Source: Zygnema cylindricum (Eukaryota; Streptophyta; Zygnematophyceae; Zygnematales; Zygnemataceae). Taken from it: a stretch of 64,000 nt of DNA. The stretch spans positions 186,001 through 250,000 of the forward strand of contig JBBHKE010002450.1 of the NCBI GenBank assembly GCA_037447655.1, given 5' to 3'. Under the pieces are notes generated by a model that ran no database searches, had not been told where the DNA came from, and saw only the letters and a program-made list of their open reading frames with translations. The position numbers were made by a program, and so were the translations under genes. Of this stretch, positions 33,923 through 46,419 are shown piece by piece. The first letter of the stretch is position 1. Each line of letters begins with the position of its first letter.

Positions 33923-35355
33923 TTAACAACTTCTTCTTCCCCCTTCAAAATCGGACGCCGGTATAGAAGGCATCCTTGGGTGTCGGTTTGGGAGATTTTC
34001 AGCTTCCCTATCTTCCAATTCCGGTGTCTCATCAAGTTCCTCATCGGTTTCCACTTCGTATTGTGGCGTTGCCTCGGATGTTGTCCTTTCCTGTTTCTCC
34101 TTTGGTAGATCTGCAGATTTTTCTTTTTCTCCCTCTTCCTTCTCTTCATTTTCAAAGTCAAAGTCAGAAAACTGATCCGTTTCAAATCTGATTTTGACTT
34201 CTTTATTATATTTGAATGGATCAATGGACTTCTCTTCATTCATCACCACTATGTGTTTTACCAGAATTATATCTCTCTTTTTCAAGTCATACACTCGGTA
34301 TCCTTTTGTGCTCTCATCATATCCTACAAGATATCCTGGTTTCCCACTTCCCTCTAACTTCCATTTAGTCTTATCGGAATCCAAACTGTAGACTTGACTT
34401 TCGAACACTCTCAAACTAGACAAATCAGGCTTTCTTCCTGTCCACCTCTCATACGGAGTTTCCTCCTTATTTGCTGAAGTAAGGACTCAATTTTTGATGA
34501 AATTAGCATAGTTCATAGACTCAGCCCAAAGCTGCAGCCCTATCCTCTTATCACTTAACATACTTCTAGACATATCTCCTAAAGTTCTATTCACTCTTTC
34601 TGCTACTCCATTTTGTTCCGGATTATAGGGAACAGTTTTCTCATGATGAATTCCTTCTTCTTTAAGATATATTCAAAATCCCTTGAGGTGTATTTTTTCC
34701 CATTATTACTTCTTATCTCTTTTATTGAGGTTTCGTGTAGCTTTTCACTCCATACTTTATACTCTTTGAAACATCTTAATACCTCTGACTTATGTTTGAG
34801 ATAGTATACCTTCGTGTATCTAGACCAATCATTTGTGATAGTTAACATCCATCTCTTCCCCCCATGTGAAGCATACCTAGCAAGTCCCCAAACATCAGTG
34901 TGAACTAGATCTAATACTTTTTCTCTCCTAAATGTGGTTGCCTTTGGAAATGGAAGTCTATGAATCTTCCCTTGGGCACATCCACTACAATCATCAAAGG
35001 TCTCATCATCTTCAAAAGTAATACCCTCCACTATTCCCTTTTTCTTCATTTTCTTTAATCTATCTAGATGCACATGCCCCAACCTTTTATGCCAAAGCAT
35101 CATCTCACTTGCACACGAGTAGAGAACACTCTTTTCATTGCAAAGTACAATTCTGAACATTCCTTGATTGCCCTTCTCAGCTATGAAATAAACCTCATTA
35201 TCAAAGCTTGCTGTGAAGATTCCTTTCCTAGTTCCTGTTTCAAACTCCTTTTCATCTAGGACAGCTGTTGAGACTAGGTTCTTGCTAAGTTGTGGAATGT
35301 AAAGAACGTCTAAGAGTGTTACAATTGAGGCTTTTCCATCAACTAGAACCTTCAA
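33923..35355 (-). pseudogene. pol: Copia-B integrase region with altered active site
   Basis: 35355-34603 holds the pre-integrase zinc region (MLWHKRLGHVHLDRLKKMKK) and the first half of the core (LDLVHTDVWG). 34423-33923 holds the C-terminal linker. At about 34700 the usual RSDNGGEYTS block reads RSNNGKKYTS, so the second catalytic aspartate is Asn, and a frame break follows. This copy should not make active integrase. The first aspartate is present, and the glutamate block lies beyond the break. Confidence 0.82.
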
Positions 35356-35382
35356 GTCAACAGTTCCAACAAGACTTGTGGT

Positions 35383-36717
35383 TTATACTCTACCATCTCC
35401 GTACTCTATCTCAACTGTTGGGATCTTTCTCAGTTTAGTGAACCACCGCTTATCTTTGCACATATGCATTGAAGCCCCTGAGTCTATGATCCACCCATCC
35501 TCGGGTGGATCCCTCTTACCTCCGAAAGCACACTTTTGTCTCCGTGGAATGTCGACATGCTTTTCAGTGTTTTTTGGATTAAGGAGAAGCTCCTCAAGCT
35601 CCTCTTCAGGTTCAGTTTTTTCTTCCACTTCCTCATCAAGAACTTGAGTCAGGAAAGCCTTTTTCTTTCCTCCGTCCTTTGAGGTTCCTTGACCATCTTT
35701 CAGTCGAAGATCTGCAAGTCTGACACAATCTGCCATATAGTGTCCCGGTTTCTTGCAGAAGTGACATAATCCTCCTCGAGAAGTTCCTCTCCCCTGTCTA
35801 TCAAATCTGCCACCTCTTTGTCCTCTTCCACCAAAGTTTTGATAGGGATCTTTCCCTCTCTCCTCATCACGCTTTCGCCAATCAGCTCCTGCAGACAATG
35901 CTTGAACACTTGGACTCCCTCTACAAAGCTCTATGGTGCTTTCTTTCACTAAAATCATTCCCACAGTGTCATCCCAATTCCAATTGCTTTCTCCTATGTC
36001 CTGCAATCGGTTAATGATATTCTCATACTCTTCAGGTAGTTTCATCATTAATGTGTTCACTCTTTGTCTCTCAGACCATGAGTTACCTGCACTCTCTAAC
36101 TCTCCAAAAAATGCTCCTAAATCATTGCAATAATTATCCATACTTCCTCCCTTATAAGTATAAGCTGCAATCTTATTTTCTGCCAACTGTTGGTGCTGCA
36201 ATGATCCACTCTTATATTTTTTAACTAGTGATATCCAAATCTGAGATGAAGATTTGACATGCATAAGGGGAATGGCAATGCCCTTTGCTGCACTTTTAAG
36301 AATTAAGAGCTTAGCAACCTTGTCTTTGTAGTTCCACTTTTCATACTCTGATCTTTCGGTCTGAACCCTTATTGTTGTTGCTGGTGGTGATGCTGCTGGT
36401 ATCGCCTTCGGCAATGGTGTTACTTGAGTTGCAACTCCTTCCTTTTCTCCTTCCATGACAATCTCTTCTCCTTCCTCATCTTCATCCTCGGTGATGGTTG
36501 CAGCTTTTCTACTAACTGTAGAGGCGTAGGTGCCAGAAAAACGTGTCCCTCACAACCTAGGTGGAGGTGGGCATCGAATTTGTCCAGACACAATGCCCCA
36601 TAGATGCTTCTCAAATAGTTCTCCCTCCATCATCATTTCCCAATAAAGAAAGTCTGATCCATCAAATATGGGCACCCTAGAGGGTGGGCCCATAACCTGA
36701 AATTCTGTGGTCTCCAT
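35383..36717 (-). pseudogene. gag: Copia-B Gag and protease start (one frame break)
   Basis: The frame opens in the 5' LTR at 36717 and reads METTEFQVMGPPSRVPIF across the PBS, then breaks near 36550. It resumes as a 357-codon frame, 36456-35383. That part has the UBN2-type Gag body (for example LMMKLPEEYENIINRLQD), a C-x2-C-x4-H-x4-C knuckle (CHFCKKPGHYMADC) and the protease block WIIDSGASMHMCKD. In length and order it is the usual copia Gag-PR. Confidence 0.85.
36683..36697 (-). other. Copia-B primer-binding site
   Basis: Minus strand GGTTATGGGCCCACC, identical over 15 bases to the Copia-A site and complementary to the initiator tRNA-Met anticodon arm. Its internal ATG (36693-36691) is in frame with the LTR ATG and Gag. 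Confidence 0.85.
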
Positions 36718-37582
36718 TGACCCACAGAATGAGCAGCCTATGTAAAGCCTCTAGGATAATATTTGCCCCTTCTACTTTCCCACTGAATAAGCGCCGCCTA
36801 GGCACACAAATATTTTGACCACTCTCACCCCTGTGAGGACAAGACTCCCCTGAGTCAAACGCAAAAAGAATCACTGAATTTGCTCACCTGAGCAGTAAGT
36901 TATGGCTGTTCAAAGATGACCTTTATAGTTACAAGCTCTCTTAAAGAGAGAGGTACCTAAATATTACTAAGTCTCGGTCTGCCTACTCACGACTACCTAC
37001 TATTAAACCCTAGTCGAATAGGAACACTATAAAGTACAAGAAGGTACAATGGGCGATGTACTTATTGTACGACCATTGTACGACAAGGTCTACAAGGTGA
37101 CACTTGTCATATCGGAAGCCATGGTTCCTCCCATCTTCTCCGGTATCAAATAATGTGGCGCCACGTGGCACCGCGTGACGCTATATCCGTATGCCGCCAA
37201 AAAGCTCACTTCGCGTGGCGGCTATAATGCCGGCCGTCCGATCAAAACATTTACACGGTTCAGATTCGCGTACATGCAGAAATTGCTCCTTTTGGTTATT
37301 CTGCTGTTAATTAGCTGTTTTGTTAATGTTTATATATTTATGAAGCCCGTCACGTGGATCGTTTCGTAACGCCTTAATGGTTAAGGCGTTAGGCTATAAA
37401 GAATCTAGAGGTCACAGGTTCAAATCTAGACCTCGGCATCATTTTAGCCAAAATACCCTTAACTGCAAAAACTGCCACTTTCTAAATATGGCGACAGCCA
37501 TGGCGCGCCTTTGATCCTTACTCTCTTTCTTTAAAAAAAAACTAAAATAGGGAAGTGAACTATTAATTACCTCTTTTCAACA
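36698..37582 (-). repeat. Copia-B 5' LTR
   Basis: 885-bp terminal repeat with TG...CA ends. The plus-strand tRNA-like module at about 37368-37440 includes a box-B-like GGTTCAAATC. Confidence 0.92.
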
Positions 37583-37649
37583 GAACCGATGGAGAGCATC
37601 GGACGGTCGACATAAAACCTGCAGCGACAAAAGGCATAGAGCACTAGAA

Positions 37650-39168
37650 GGGTATGCCCCAATATCCCAAAGTAAAGATTATTTTCTGTCGTTTTCTTAT
37701 AAAACTTATAACCGTCCCGCGTAAGTAAAGGCGTGTCCCCATGTGTTCAAGTAAGGGTTTTTTCCGTCGTTTACACAGAAAATGGGACTTCCTACTTGAA
37801 AATATTACGCCGTACGAAAAATGGGCAAAAACTCAAATACATTTTGCGTCATCTTGGAGCTTGAAATGTACAACGATTTGGCAGTATTATCATCGCGACC
37901 CACTTCCAGCTCATCTTCACACTTGCAGTGAAATCACATCGCGACCTGCTTTTAATCAAAATACTACCCTATTGAGGAATAGAAAGCTTGGGTTCCACGC
38001 GTCAAAAGTTTTCATTTGTTTTTTTGCAGTTGGAAGAATACACGAAAAATATTTTGTTTGCTTAGGTTGTCCACTTGTGGGCGTCTACAAACGTCATTTT
38101 GTAGACGTTGGCGATTGCTTATGTCGTTCACGTGTGGGCGTCAACAAATGACAGTTGGCGTCGACAATTGTCCCAGCATGCCAGGAGCTCTTTGCGGCGT
38201 ACATATGTCCGCAGTTTGTTCCGAGATCGTTGGCGTCTACAAATGGCAGCAGTTTGTTGGCATCTTCAGGTGTCGCAAGTATTGGCGATGTGTAGAACTG
38301 CCACATATTCAAAATAATGAACGCGCAAGTAACGATTCACAAAGGCACACTATGAAAAGTACACCGTAAAATCAGCGCTAAATTCCAAAATAACGTTTCA
38401 AAATATTGGTTACATGGGGACACGCCCTAACAGTCGGGCAAAGAAATTGAGAAAAGTAGAAGTACATTTTGCGTCATCGTCGAACTTAGAATGTACTACA
38501 CGTTGTCATTTTCTGTTTTTTCACCCACGGCGACGTTAAGAAACGTCATCTTCAAACTTTTCATTTAACCACATCGACAATGTGTTTTAAATTAAAGTAT
38601 CCCGGCTAAACAAATAAGAGTAAATATTCGCACGTGTCTATATTTTTAAAATTTTCAAACGATTTCAAGCGACGAGGAAAAGCATACGATTCTCTGTGTT
38701 TTCTCGCTTGTTTTTAGCACGACAAGGAAAGGTACACAACTTCTTATGTTCTGTCCGTTTTCGTCCAATACAGATTCTTATTTTGCAGGGGATTCAAGAT
38801 TCCAATGTTATTTCATGTCGACCGGACGCAAACGCACAGGAGAAATGCATCTTCTTCAACCACGACCACACAAGAGAAACAAAGGCAAAACGCATCTTCT
38901 TGAACCATGAAACGACGCAGGTTGGCATGCGTTACGTCTACAATGTCACGATAAAACATGCGGCATCACAAGCAGTTTCATAAAATAACGTGCGTCATCA
39001 CACGTTGTAGACGCTAACGTTCTGGGCATTGTCGCCGTATATAATTGTCACACTTTTAAGTAACAATTCCGTTGTTGCACATATATCACACATAAAAACC
39101 GAGTTCTTAGGATCTATGCTAAAATATAAAGTAAGTTTGCTAAGTTACCAGTATATGGGGATATACCC
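37650..39168 (+). mobile_element. inverted-repeat element, family X copy 2 (host of an insertion)
   Basis: Ends are GGGTATGCCCCAATAT and the inverse of GGGTATATCCCCATAT. The interior is colinear with family X copy 1 once the insertion 37729-38427 is removed. The right flank is TAA, the left GAA (one base off). Non-coding. Confidence 0.7.
37726..38430 (+). mobile_element. inverted-repeat element nested in family X copy 2
   Basis: The element is 37729-38427 (699 bp), with ends AGGCGTGTCCCCATGT and the inverse of GGGCGTGTCCCCATGT, flanked by TAA on both sides (37726-37728 and 38428-38430). Its terminal sequence is close to that of its host and of the element at 30155-31079, so related families have inserted into each other. 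Confidence 0.8.
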
Positions 39169-39169
39169 T

Positions 39170-42100
39170 AAGTCAATCCGTGTGTAAGCTTCATGTTACT
39201 ACCATTCGTCAAAACGGGGGAAACGCGCACACACGTTGTATCTGGAAGCCATGTATTATATCCATATCATACTAAGAAAACGAGAAAATATGCATATAGC
39301 AGAGCGTTATAAAACATAGCGCTTGTAATCCTTTCGCACTTCTGATGATTCATTTCCGCTTTAAAATTGGTTGAACATATATTTGTAGCCTTGAATTTAC
39401 TTAAAACCTACTATAAATGTCAATAGAGACTACAAAAGTTTAAAGTCTGCTTGAAGTGTAAAATCTGTTGTTTATTATTAACTTGTTAATATAAACTATG
39501 AAAGTTATAATTTGACACGTAAAGTCTACTTCGTATTGTTTTTCAAATGGAAAGACATTTAAGAGGCTGTGTGGAAACCAAAATGCAAAATTGTAGATTT
39601 TAGTTAAAAGGGTTGTTTTAGTTCACAAAGTATACCACAACGGAAGTTTAAAAGCGAGTTCTTATAAAAACAAAACATTTCACATCGGCCAAATGTATAT
39701 TTATTAAGTCAATGGAAACTCTCACTCTCGCTTTTCTAAGTCACTTATATCTCTTCTCTCACTCTAACATATATTTGGCTCTTACAGTTTTACTCACTTC
39801 TTACATTTAGTTATTCCTTGCACTTTTGACCCCACAATCTATTGCATCTCTTACTTCATACACGTGTATGTTTACAACAAAAACTACTTTTAAAAATGAA
39901 GACTTTACCAAAGACTTAGTCTACACGGTATCTCCAACTAACTACACTAACACACATCTGACACTTATATACCGAAAACTTTAAACAAGTGCTTAAAAAA
40001 CATTTGTGCGTCAAATTTCGTGCTTTTGATCGAGTAAAGTTCCACGATCATCGTACTTAAAGATTATTTTACGAATGCCACGATGCAAAAGCGAACCAAA
40101 CGTAACACCATTTAAACCAAACAGAACAAAACTATAACTAAACCAGAAACATAACTCGAAACTTACATAAACCGAAGAATATCGTGATGTTCATTAATCA
40201 ACCCATTCACCCAATCTCTTAAGATTCCTATTTTTATTGGGAGTATCGTTTGAAGGCGTCACTCTCAATTTTTGTCGCCTTTTCTCAATCATATCACCGC
40301 ACACGTACCATACGTAGGTTACCATCCAAGTACCAAAACCACACACCATTTTTTGTCTAACGAACTACATTCTGTACACTTAGACTGAGTGTCACTCATA
40401 CTCTTACAAATTATTGTCGATGACTATAAGTTTTAACTTCACACACATGATAAGAAAAAACTCTAAGTATATTTGAAGTCTGACCATATATCATTTACTT
40501 TTCTCCACAATAATGAGCGGCTGACATGTAAATCGTATTGATAAAAATGATCATGTTAGTTAATGTTTTTTTAATAACAAATATTGGGCATGAAAACAAT
40601 AACCAAATGTTAGATAATTCGGGATTTTCATCTAGTGTTAAATGACAATATTTTTTTAAAATATAACAAATTTTTGCGAAATATATTTTGCGATTAGCTT
40701 TTATTACATGTTATTGTTTGTGGTATAAACACGCGTCTATATGTTAAACAAGTACAATATACAGACAAAGTTTTAAACCAAAACATAAAAACATTTTTTT
40801 GCATTTCTTTTTTCGCCATAATATTTTTGAACCACGTTTCTACATTATGTAAAAAGTATAAATGTTTACGATTTTATTTTATTATTTTCTGGAAGTTGGT
40901 GGAAGAGAAAAAAAGAGTGATGAAATCTATTTGATTTTCACGGACAAGCCTCACAATATTGACTACATTGAACTATTTTCTCCTTCGCTCTTCTCATTTT
41001 TTACCTTTCGCCTCTCTGCTCTCTACGCCAACGTCTCCCCTTTTTTTTACCTCATTCCTATTATTTTTTTGTACCTCATTTTTATTTTTTCCCCCTCTTT
41101 CCTATCCCTCCCCACACTTTTTCAATCTATCATTTTCTTCCCATTTATTTTTTTCCCATCCCTTTCCCTTGTTCTGTTTCTTTCCATATCCCCTTTCCTC
41201 ATTCCTTTTTGTTTCCGCCTTTCTTTGCTCTTAACCTCTCTCTTTTGCCCCTTTCTCTCCCTCCCTATATATAGCTATTTTTTCCATCCACCCTGAGCAA
41301 AAAATAGATGGGCGCAAAGAGATAAAAAATATATAACAATAAAATAACGAGAAAGAATATAAGTCAAAGGGGAAAGGGGTGAAAATGGAAACAATGGGGA
41401 GAAGCAACAGGAAAATTAATAAAAGGGAAAGGGATAAATTAGAATAGGTATAAACTCTCTTACGTTGTTTACTTTGGTGCCTCTTGCTTTATTTACCTGA
41501 CTCCTTCCAACTCTCTTCTTCAAAAAAGATAAGTATGATAAGAGAAACAACAAGGGATAGGGTAAAGAGGAGAAGGGTATAACTTTTTATTCTTGTATGC
41601 CTTGATGCCACCTACAACCTTTACTTCACTCCTTCCAACTCTCTCTCGCTAAAAAAAAACAATTGAGTAGGGCAAAAAAGTGGGAAAAAAAAACGGGACA
41701 AAAAAATGTAACCTGGATGAGATATTGAAATTCATAGACTTGTTTTTTAATATTGGGTTGTGATCTTACTATTAAATTATGGGATGTGATTCCACCCACA
41801 ATATATAATAATATAATAGACATGTCAATTTTGTTATTCTCTTTGGCGCGGTGGTTATGGTGTGGAAAAAGGTTTGTTCGAAAGTCATTCGTTTAACACT
41901 AATAAACTATTTTTTTTCACTTTTATGCATTTTTCCTATGTTAAATTCATATTGTGTATATTTTAAGATGGTACCAAACTTTTCATGCAACAGTTTACCT
42001 AGTTTTTTAATTTCAGGCTATCATCCAACATTGAACGATTAAAATCTTCATAGGTATTAAAGTTATAAGAGTTGTGAACCTTGACCAACTACTCCTTGAA

Positions 42101-43325
42101 GGGTGGTGTTGAAAATGACAAGGTTTATCGTTCTATAGTGTGATGTGATATGTCATACAACGGGTGCATAGCAAAACATATTTACTAGTTAGACCGAAGG
42201 AGCAGTTGTTAAAGTATAATAGACTTTATTTAAACATGTATAGTTAACACTTTGTCTTGCTCAATTTGTCTTTGCTCTTATGTTGTTCACCTATATCCAC
42301 ATATCAATTTAGAGATCTTAACAGCGTACTAACCAAATTAATGTCTGCTAATGAAAAAATTGACAAAAGATAGCGAGACAATAAAAAAAATTGCGTTAAA
42401 AACAACAAAATGTATGTGTGTGGTATTTTATCATCATCTCGTTGCGCAATGAAAACCTCCACGTAAAAAAATTCGTTAAAAACTACACAATAAATTGTAA
42501 AAAAAAAACCTTCCAAGATAAAATTGTAAGAGTTAAATAGGCATCATTGTCAAGTAAGTAAATAAAAAGAAAAACTATATCAAAAATACGTAATAAAAGA
42601 TTTTAAAATAAGTATTTTTTTTAGTAAAATTAAAAACCAAAGATATAAATTATTAAGCTCATTGATAACGTAAACTACATAAAGAAAAAAATAGAAAAAA
42701 CATTTCGGTAAAATAAGGTCGTCATAATAAAGAAATGAAATATATATACACACACATGTTATATTCGACTTTAAACCTCCAAGCATTACAAAAAAGATGT
42801 AATGTACGATACATAGTCTATACATTGCATCGTATATACATGTTTATATGTATATATGTGTATGCGTGTATACATGTGTATGCATGTACATATATATGTA
42901 TACACGTGTATATGTGTTTATATATATATAAATATAATTATACTAGTTATATAATACTACCATTATTAGAGAAACAGGTCGTTGTATGGTATGTACGAAC
43001 GAATCATTAAATATTGTACGACCATGAAAATGCGTAAATTAAATTCGAAAGAAATTCATTACGCGTCATTGTAGGCGACAGATCTTAAAAATTAATAAGG
43101 ATTTTGGGTATCATTTCGTGTCATACAAGCATAAGTCAATCAGATGTAATTAGACAACCATTAAAATAGGTTAGACAAGATATACAATATAAGGTTTTAA
43201 ATATTGTAAACTTGGATTAAGTACAACCTTAGGATAGTTAGCTCGTTCCGATAAGTTGACAGTAAACAAGAGTGGTGTGAGTAAAGAAGGCACCAAGAAG
43301 GTAATGGAGGTTAAGAGTGAGGGCC
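39170..43325. other. AT-rich gene-poor stretch
   Basis: About 4 kb without a recognisable gene or intact element. It includes a nearly pure pyrimidine tract on the plus strand (about 40980-41290), whose long open frame is low-complexity Phe/Leu/Ser, and an alternating TGTATA/CATGTA tract at about 42825-42935. Confidence 0.4.
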
Positions 43326-43330
43326 GAAAA

Positions 43331-44512
43331 TGTTGATATTTGTGTATTTTCTAAGTCTGTAATAGGATAGAAAAAGGCAGAGGCAGTCTGTCTCTAACTC
43401 CCCTCTCCAAGCCCCCACACTTGTTGTAGTCACTAAAGGCTGGATAGGGAGCTAGAGCCATGGCTGCCTATGCTCTCTAGAGAAGACAAGGGGTAAATTA
43501 GTAAGACTTACCAAAAGGCACTTGACGGATCCAGGAATTGATCCTGGTACCTACCGTTCGTCAATATGCCCTTAGCCAGTGACTTTAGCCGTTTAGATTA
43601 GAGCTAGTGTTACGACGTATGGGGTTTGATAAATATTTAAATAGTTAAACATAGACTAGTTCATTTAACTGGAAATATAAGCCTATTGCATAGATACAGT
43701 TATAGATAGTACTGAGTACGAATTTCTTTATTGAAACGGATACCGCGCATTTGGATCGACCGCGAAACAAATACCGCGCGTCTATTTTCAACGGCTAGAA
43801 ATGTAGCCGGATTTGATCGGACGGCCACGATAGGCGCCGCGATCACGGGATATGTACTTTTGGCGGTTTACGGTCATCGCCACATAGGATGACACGTGGC
43901 ACGTCAACATTGGATTGCGGCGCCACCGGAGATTACGGGAACAAATAGATATATGACATGTGTCAACATTTCAGCCATATCGTAGGATTGTCGTACAGAA
44001 AGTACACCGACACCTGTACTTATCTGTACAGTACAGTAAAGTGATTGGTGTCGTACGTCAGTAGATAGGGTCTTACAGTGAGAATAGGACTTAGAATATT
44101 TTCACTAGGTAGTCGCCTCTTCAGAGAGCATCTTGTATAAATGGCAAACTTTGGCCAGCCATAACTATCAATTAACTTGACCATTTTCAGTGATTCTTTT
44201 TTGCTGCGGACTTAGAGGAGTCCAGGCTACACAGGGGTGTAGTCGATCAGAGTTTTTGTTTGCTAGGGTGGCGGTATTTCTAAGGGAAAGTCAAAGTGGG
44301 TGAATGTGTCCAAATCTCATATTCTAACTTTGCATTCTGTGGTGGAACTGAGCACACAGGAAGTGTTATTTCACAGGGGTGAATCTATATTGGGGTTTTG
44401 ACTGTGAAGGGGTCAGTCATTTGGGTTTATATCAACTTGGAGTCGGCACTATCTAGATTAGCTTCTTTTGGATTTGCATACTCTGAGGGCCAATGGAGGT
44501 CTCAGAGTTTCA
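43331..44512 (+). mobile_element. solo LTR, 1.18 kb
   Basis: Starts TGTTGATATTTGTG, ends GGTCTCAGAGTTTCA, with family landmarks TATTTTCTAAGTCT and GAGCTAGAGCCATGG. It has the antisense tRNA-like module (about 43521-43610, with CCAGGATCAATTCCTGG shaped like a 5-bp stem and 7-base loop) and the LTR-end ATG. Flanks share only AAAA, so the TSD is not proven. No internal sequence is adjacent. Confidence 0.8.
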
Positions 44513-44689
44513 AAAAGACAGAGGAGAAAAGGCTAAATGTAGAGACAATTGGTGAAAGACGCGGAAAAGAGGGAGGGAAATGGGAATGGAAGAGATAGGG
44601 AGAGAGGAGAGGATGGTGGCGAAAGAAGGGAGAAAAAAAAAGCCTAAAAGTTACTAATGTTGAATCATTAATCGATGTGTCATTGATAT

Positions 44690-45640
44690 ATCGACTGTAT
44701 ATATCGATGTGCAGTAATGATGGAAGATCCTCTTTTCGATGGTGAAGACCGCAGATACGATCATGTTACCCAACTTTGATACTAATAGTGTTGTGTATAA
44801 AGAGCCACTTGGCGATATTCCACATGTGGCTTCTTTTGACCCGCCGATAGTTGATATATCGTTGCGGTAATTCGAGAAGGCTAATATCGCGATTGAATGA
44901 ATATATACCGATTATAACCATCACGATACCCACGTACGATAATCTACCTAGAAAATTTTGACCTCCCTCCTCCCCCTATGCCCTCCCCCCCAAGGGGGTC
45001 GTACCGCTTTCCCTACGGTCGTTTTTGTATCGAATCCGAACGAACACCCACCTCTCATCAAGCACATCACGACGTTTTTTGTTATCCTCGGAGCGATATG
45101 TATGGCCCTCTTACCACTTGATATTCGACATATTGATTATTGAATTTATCGCGATGGTAAATTTGCCCAAACACAACACTAAAAAAATTAGTGCTGTGTA
45201 TCCGCACAAAATTTATCGCGATAACACCGATAGCGATAGTTATCGGTTATTGAAGGGTCAAGGTCCCGATATATGACTCAAAGACCAACAAATTCCCTAT
45301 CGGCTATAACTAGAAAAAATATAGTACGCTACATAATAGTACTTCAAAATATGTTGTATTATATATTTTCACTGTATATGGCTTGGCATGCCACGTGTAA
45401 CTATCTTTTCTGTCATCTGTGTAAGTATATAACGGTGGTTCAGTACGACGGAATAAACCTTATAATTATACAATACGAACCGTGGAATTTATCGCCGATA
45501 GTTATCGTTACCGGTGTTATCGCGATGAAAAACGAATATTATCGGTTATCTACCGACGATAACACCAATGTCAATATGTCGTGCCAATATATCGATTATC
45601 GGAATTCCGAAAAAAGGTTCATATTGATTATCGGCAAAAC
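44690..45640. repeat. TATCGCGATA-rich repeat cluster
   Basis: Repeated TATCGCGAT, GTTATCGG and CGATATATCG words, including a segment (about 45190-45290) that matches, inverted, the sequence at 52780-52870. Probable remains of one or more DNA transposons with subterminal ATCG repeats. No transposase frame. Confidence 0.45.
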
Positions 45641-46419
45641 CCTGCTATCTGTGCCAAAATGCCCTAGGACTAAGGGAAAGCAATTTTTGAAAACGACAAA
45701 GTAGAAATAGCTTATTTTTCACGTGGGTAGTATTCCGATTGGTAATTGGCCCCCGTCCATTCTCAGGTACATCTTCCACTTTTTGTCCCCACTTTCCTAA
45801 GATACGATTATGTTTAAAAGGTGTTCAACTCGACCTAGAAAAAGTAATATATGAATTTCTGTGTTGAATACGATCGTATCAAAATAGACCAAATCTCATA
45901 TTCGAGAAATCATTTGCAAACTTGTATGTACAATACTGTACTCTACTGTAATGACACCGTACTATATGCTTCGTATATGGCTTTTTTCCATTTTCGTGTC
46001 AAATACGCATATATTACGGAGACAATCATATATATTTTTTCTAAGTAGAATGTGCGAATCCAGATTAACATTTGGTAAGAGGAATTGTACTGCTATTTAT
46101 TAATGTATTTTTATAATTTTTCAAGAATTTCCGAGGCGTTACACCATGTAGCACATCGATGTTTTTCCTTTATTGCCTCTTAAAACATTTTTTCCCCGTA
46201 CAGTCTGAAATTCGATTGCAGTTCGCCAATCGGAAGGCGAGAAGCTTACCGACAGTCGTAATTGTCGAATAAGGGTGAAGTTCTATCAGACGTTTATGTA
46301 ATCGTACGGCCTACTCTACAAACCGAGTCGATTGGGTTGATGTTCCATCACGAGGAGTCCATAAACCATGTGTTCTAAATTGACTAGCGCCACGCAAGCT
46401 ACGATCCGATATCAAAAAT
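45640..46419. other. no feature recognised
   Basis: AT-rich sequence with short frames only. Confidence 0.3.

Larger units (their letters stand above)
31373..37587 (-). mobile_element. Copia-B: full-length Ty1/copia element, minus strand
   Basis: The element is 31378-37582 (6,205 bp), flanked by GAACC (31373-31377 and 37583-37587). The 5' LTR is 36698-37582 and the 3' LTR 31378-32268; both run TGTTGAAAAGAGG...TTTCA on the minus strand. The PBS is at 36697-36683 and a polypurine tract (AAAGGGAG) abuts the 3' LTR. Domains are Gag, CCHC, protease, integrase, RT, RNase H. The LTRs differ by scattered substitutions plus a few short indels, so it is older than Copia-A, yet its frames are less broken. 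Confidence 0.95.

Noticed and set aside
40862-41296. 144-codon Phe/Leu/Ser-rich frame that looks like a membrane protein
   Set aside because: It lies in a polypyrimidine tract, where long frames rich in hydrophobic residues arise by composition. No start context, homologue or splice support was seen.
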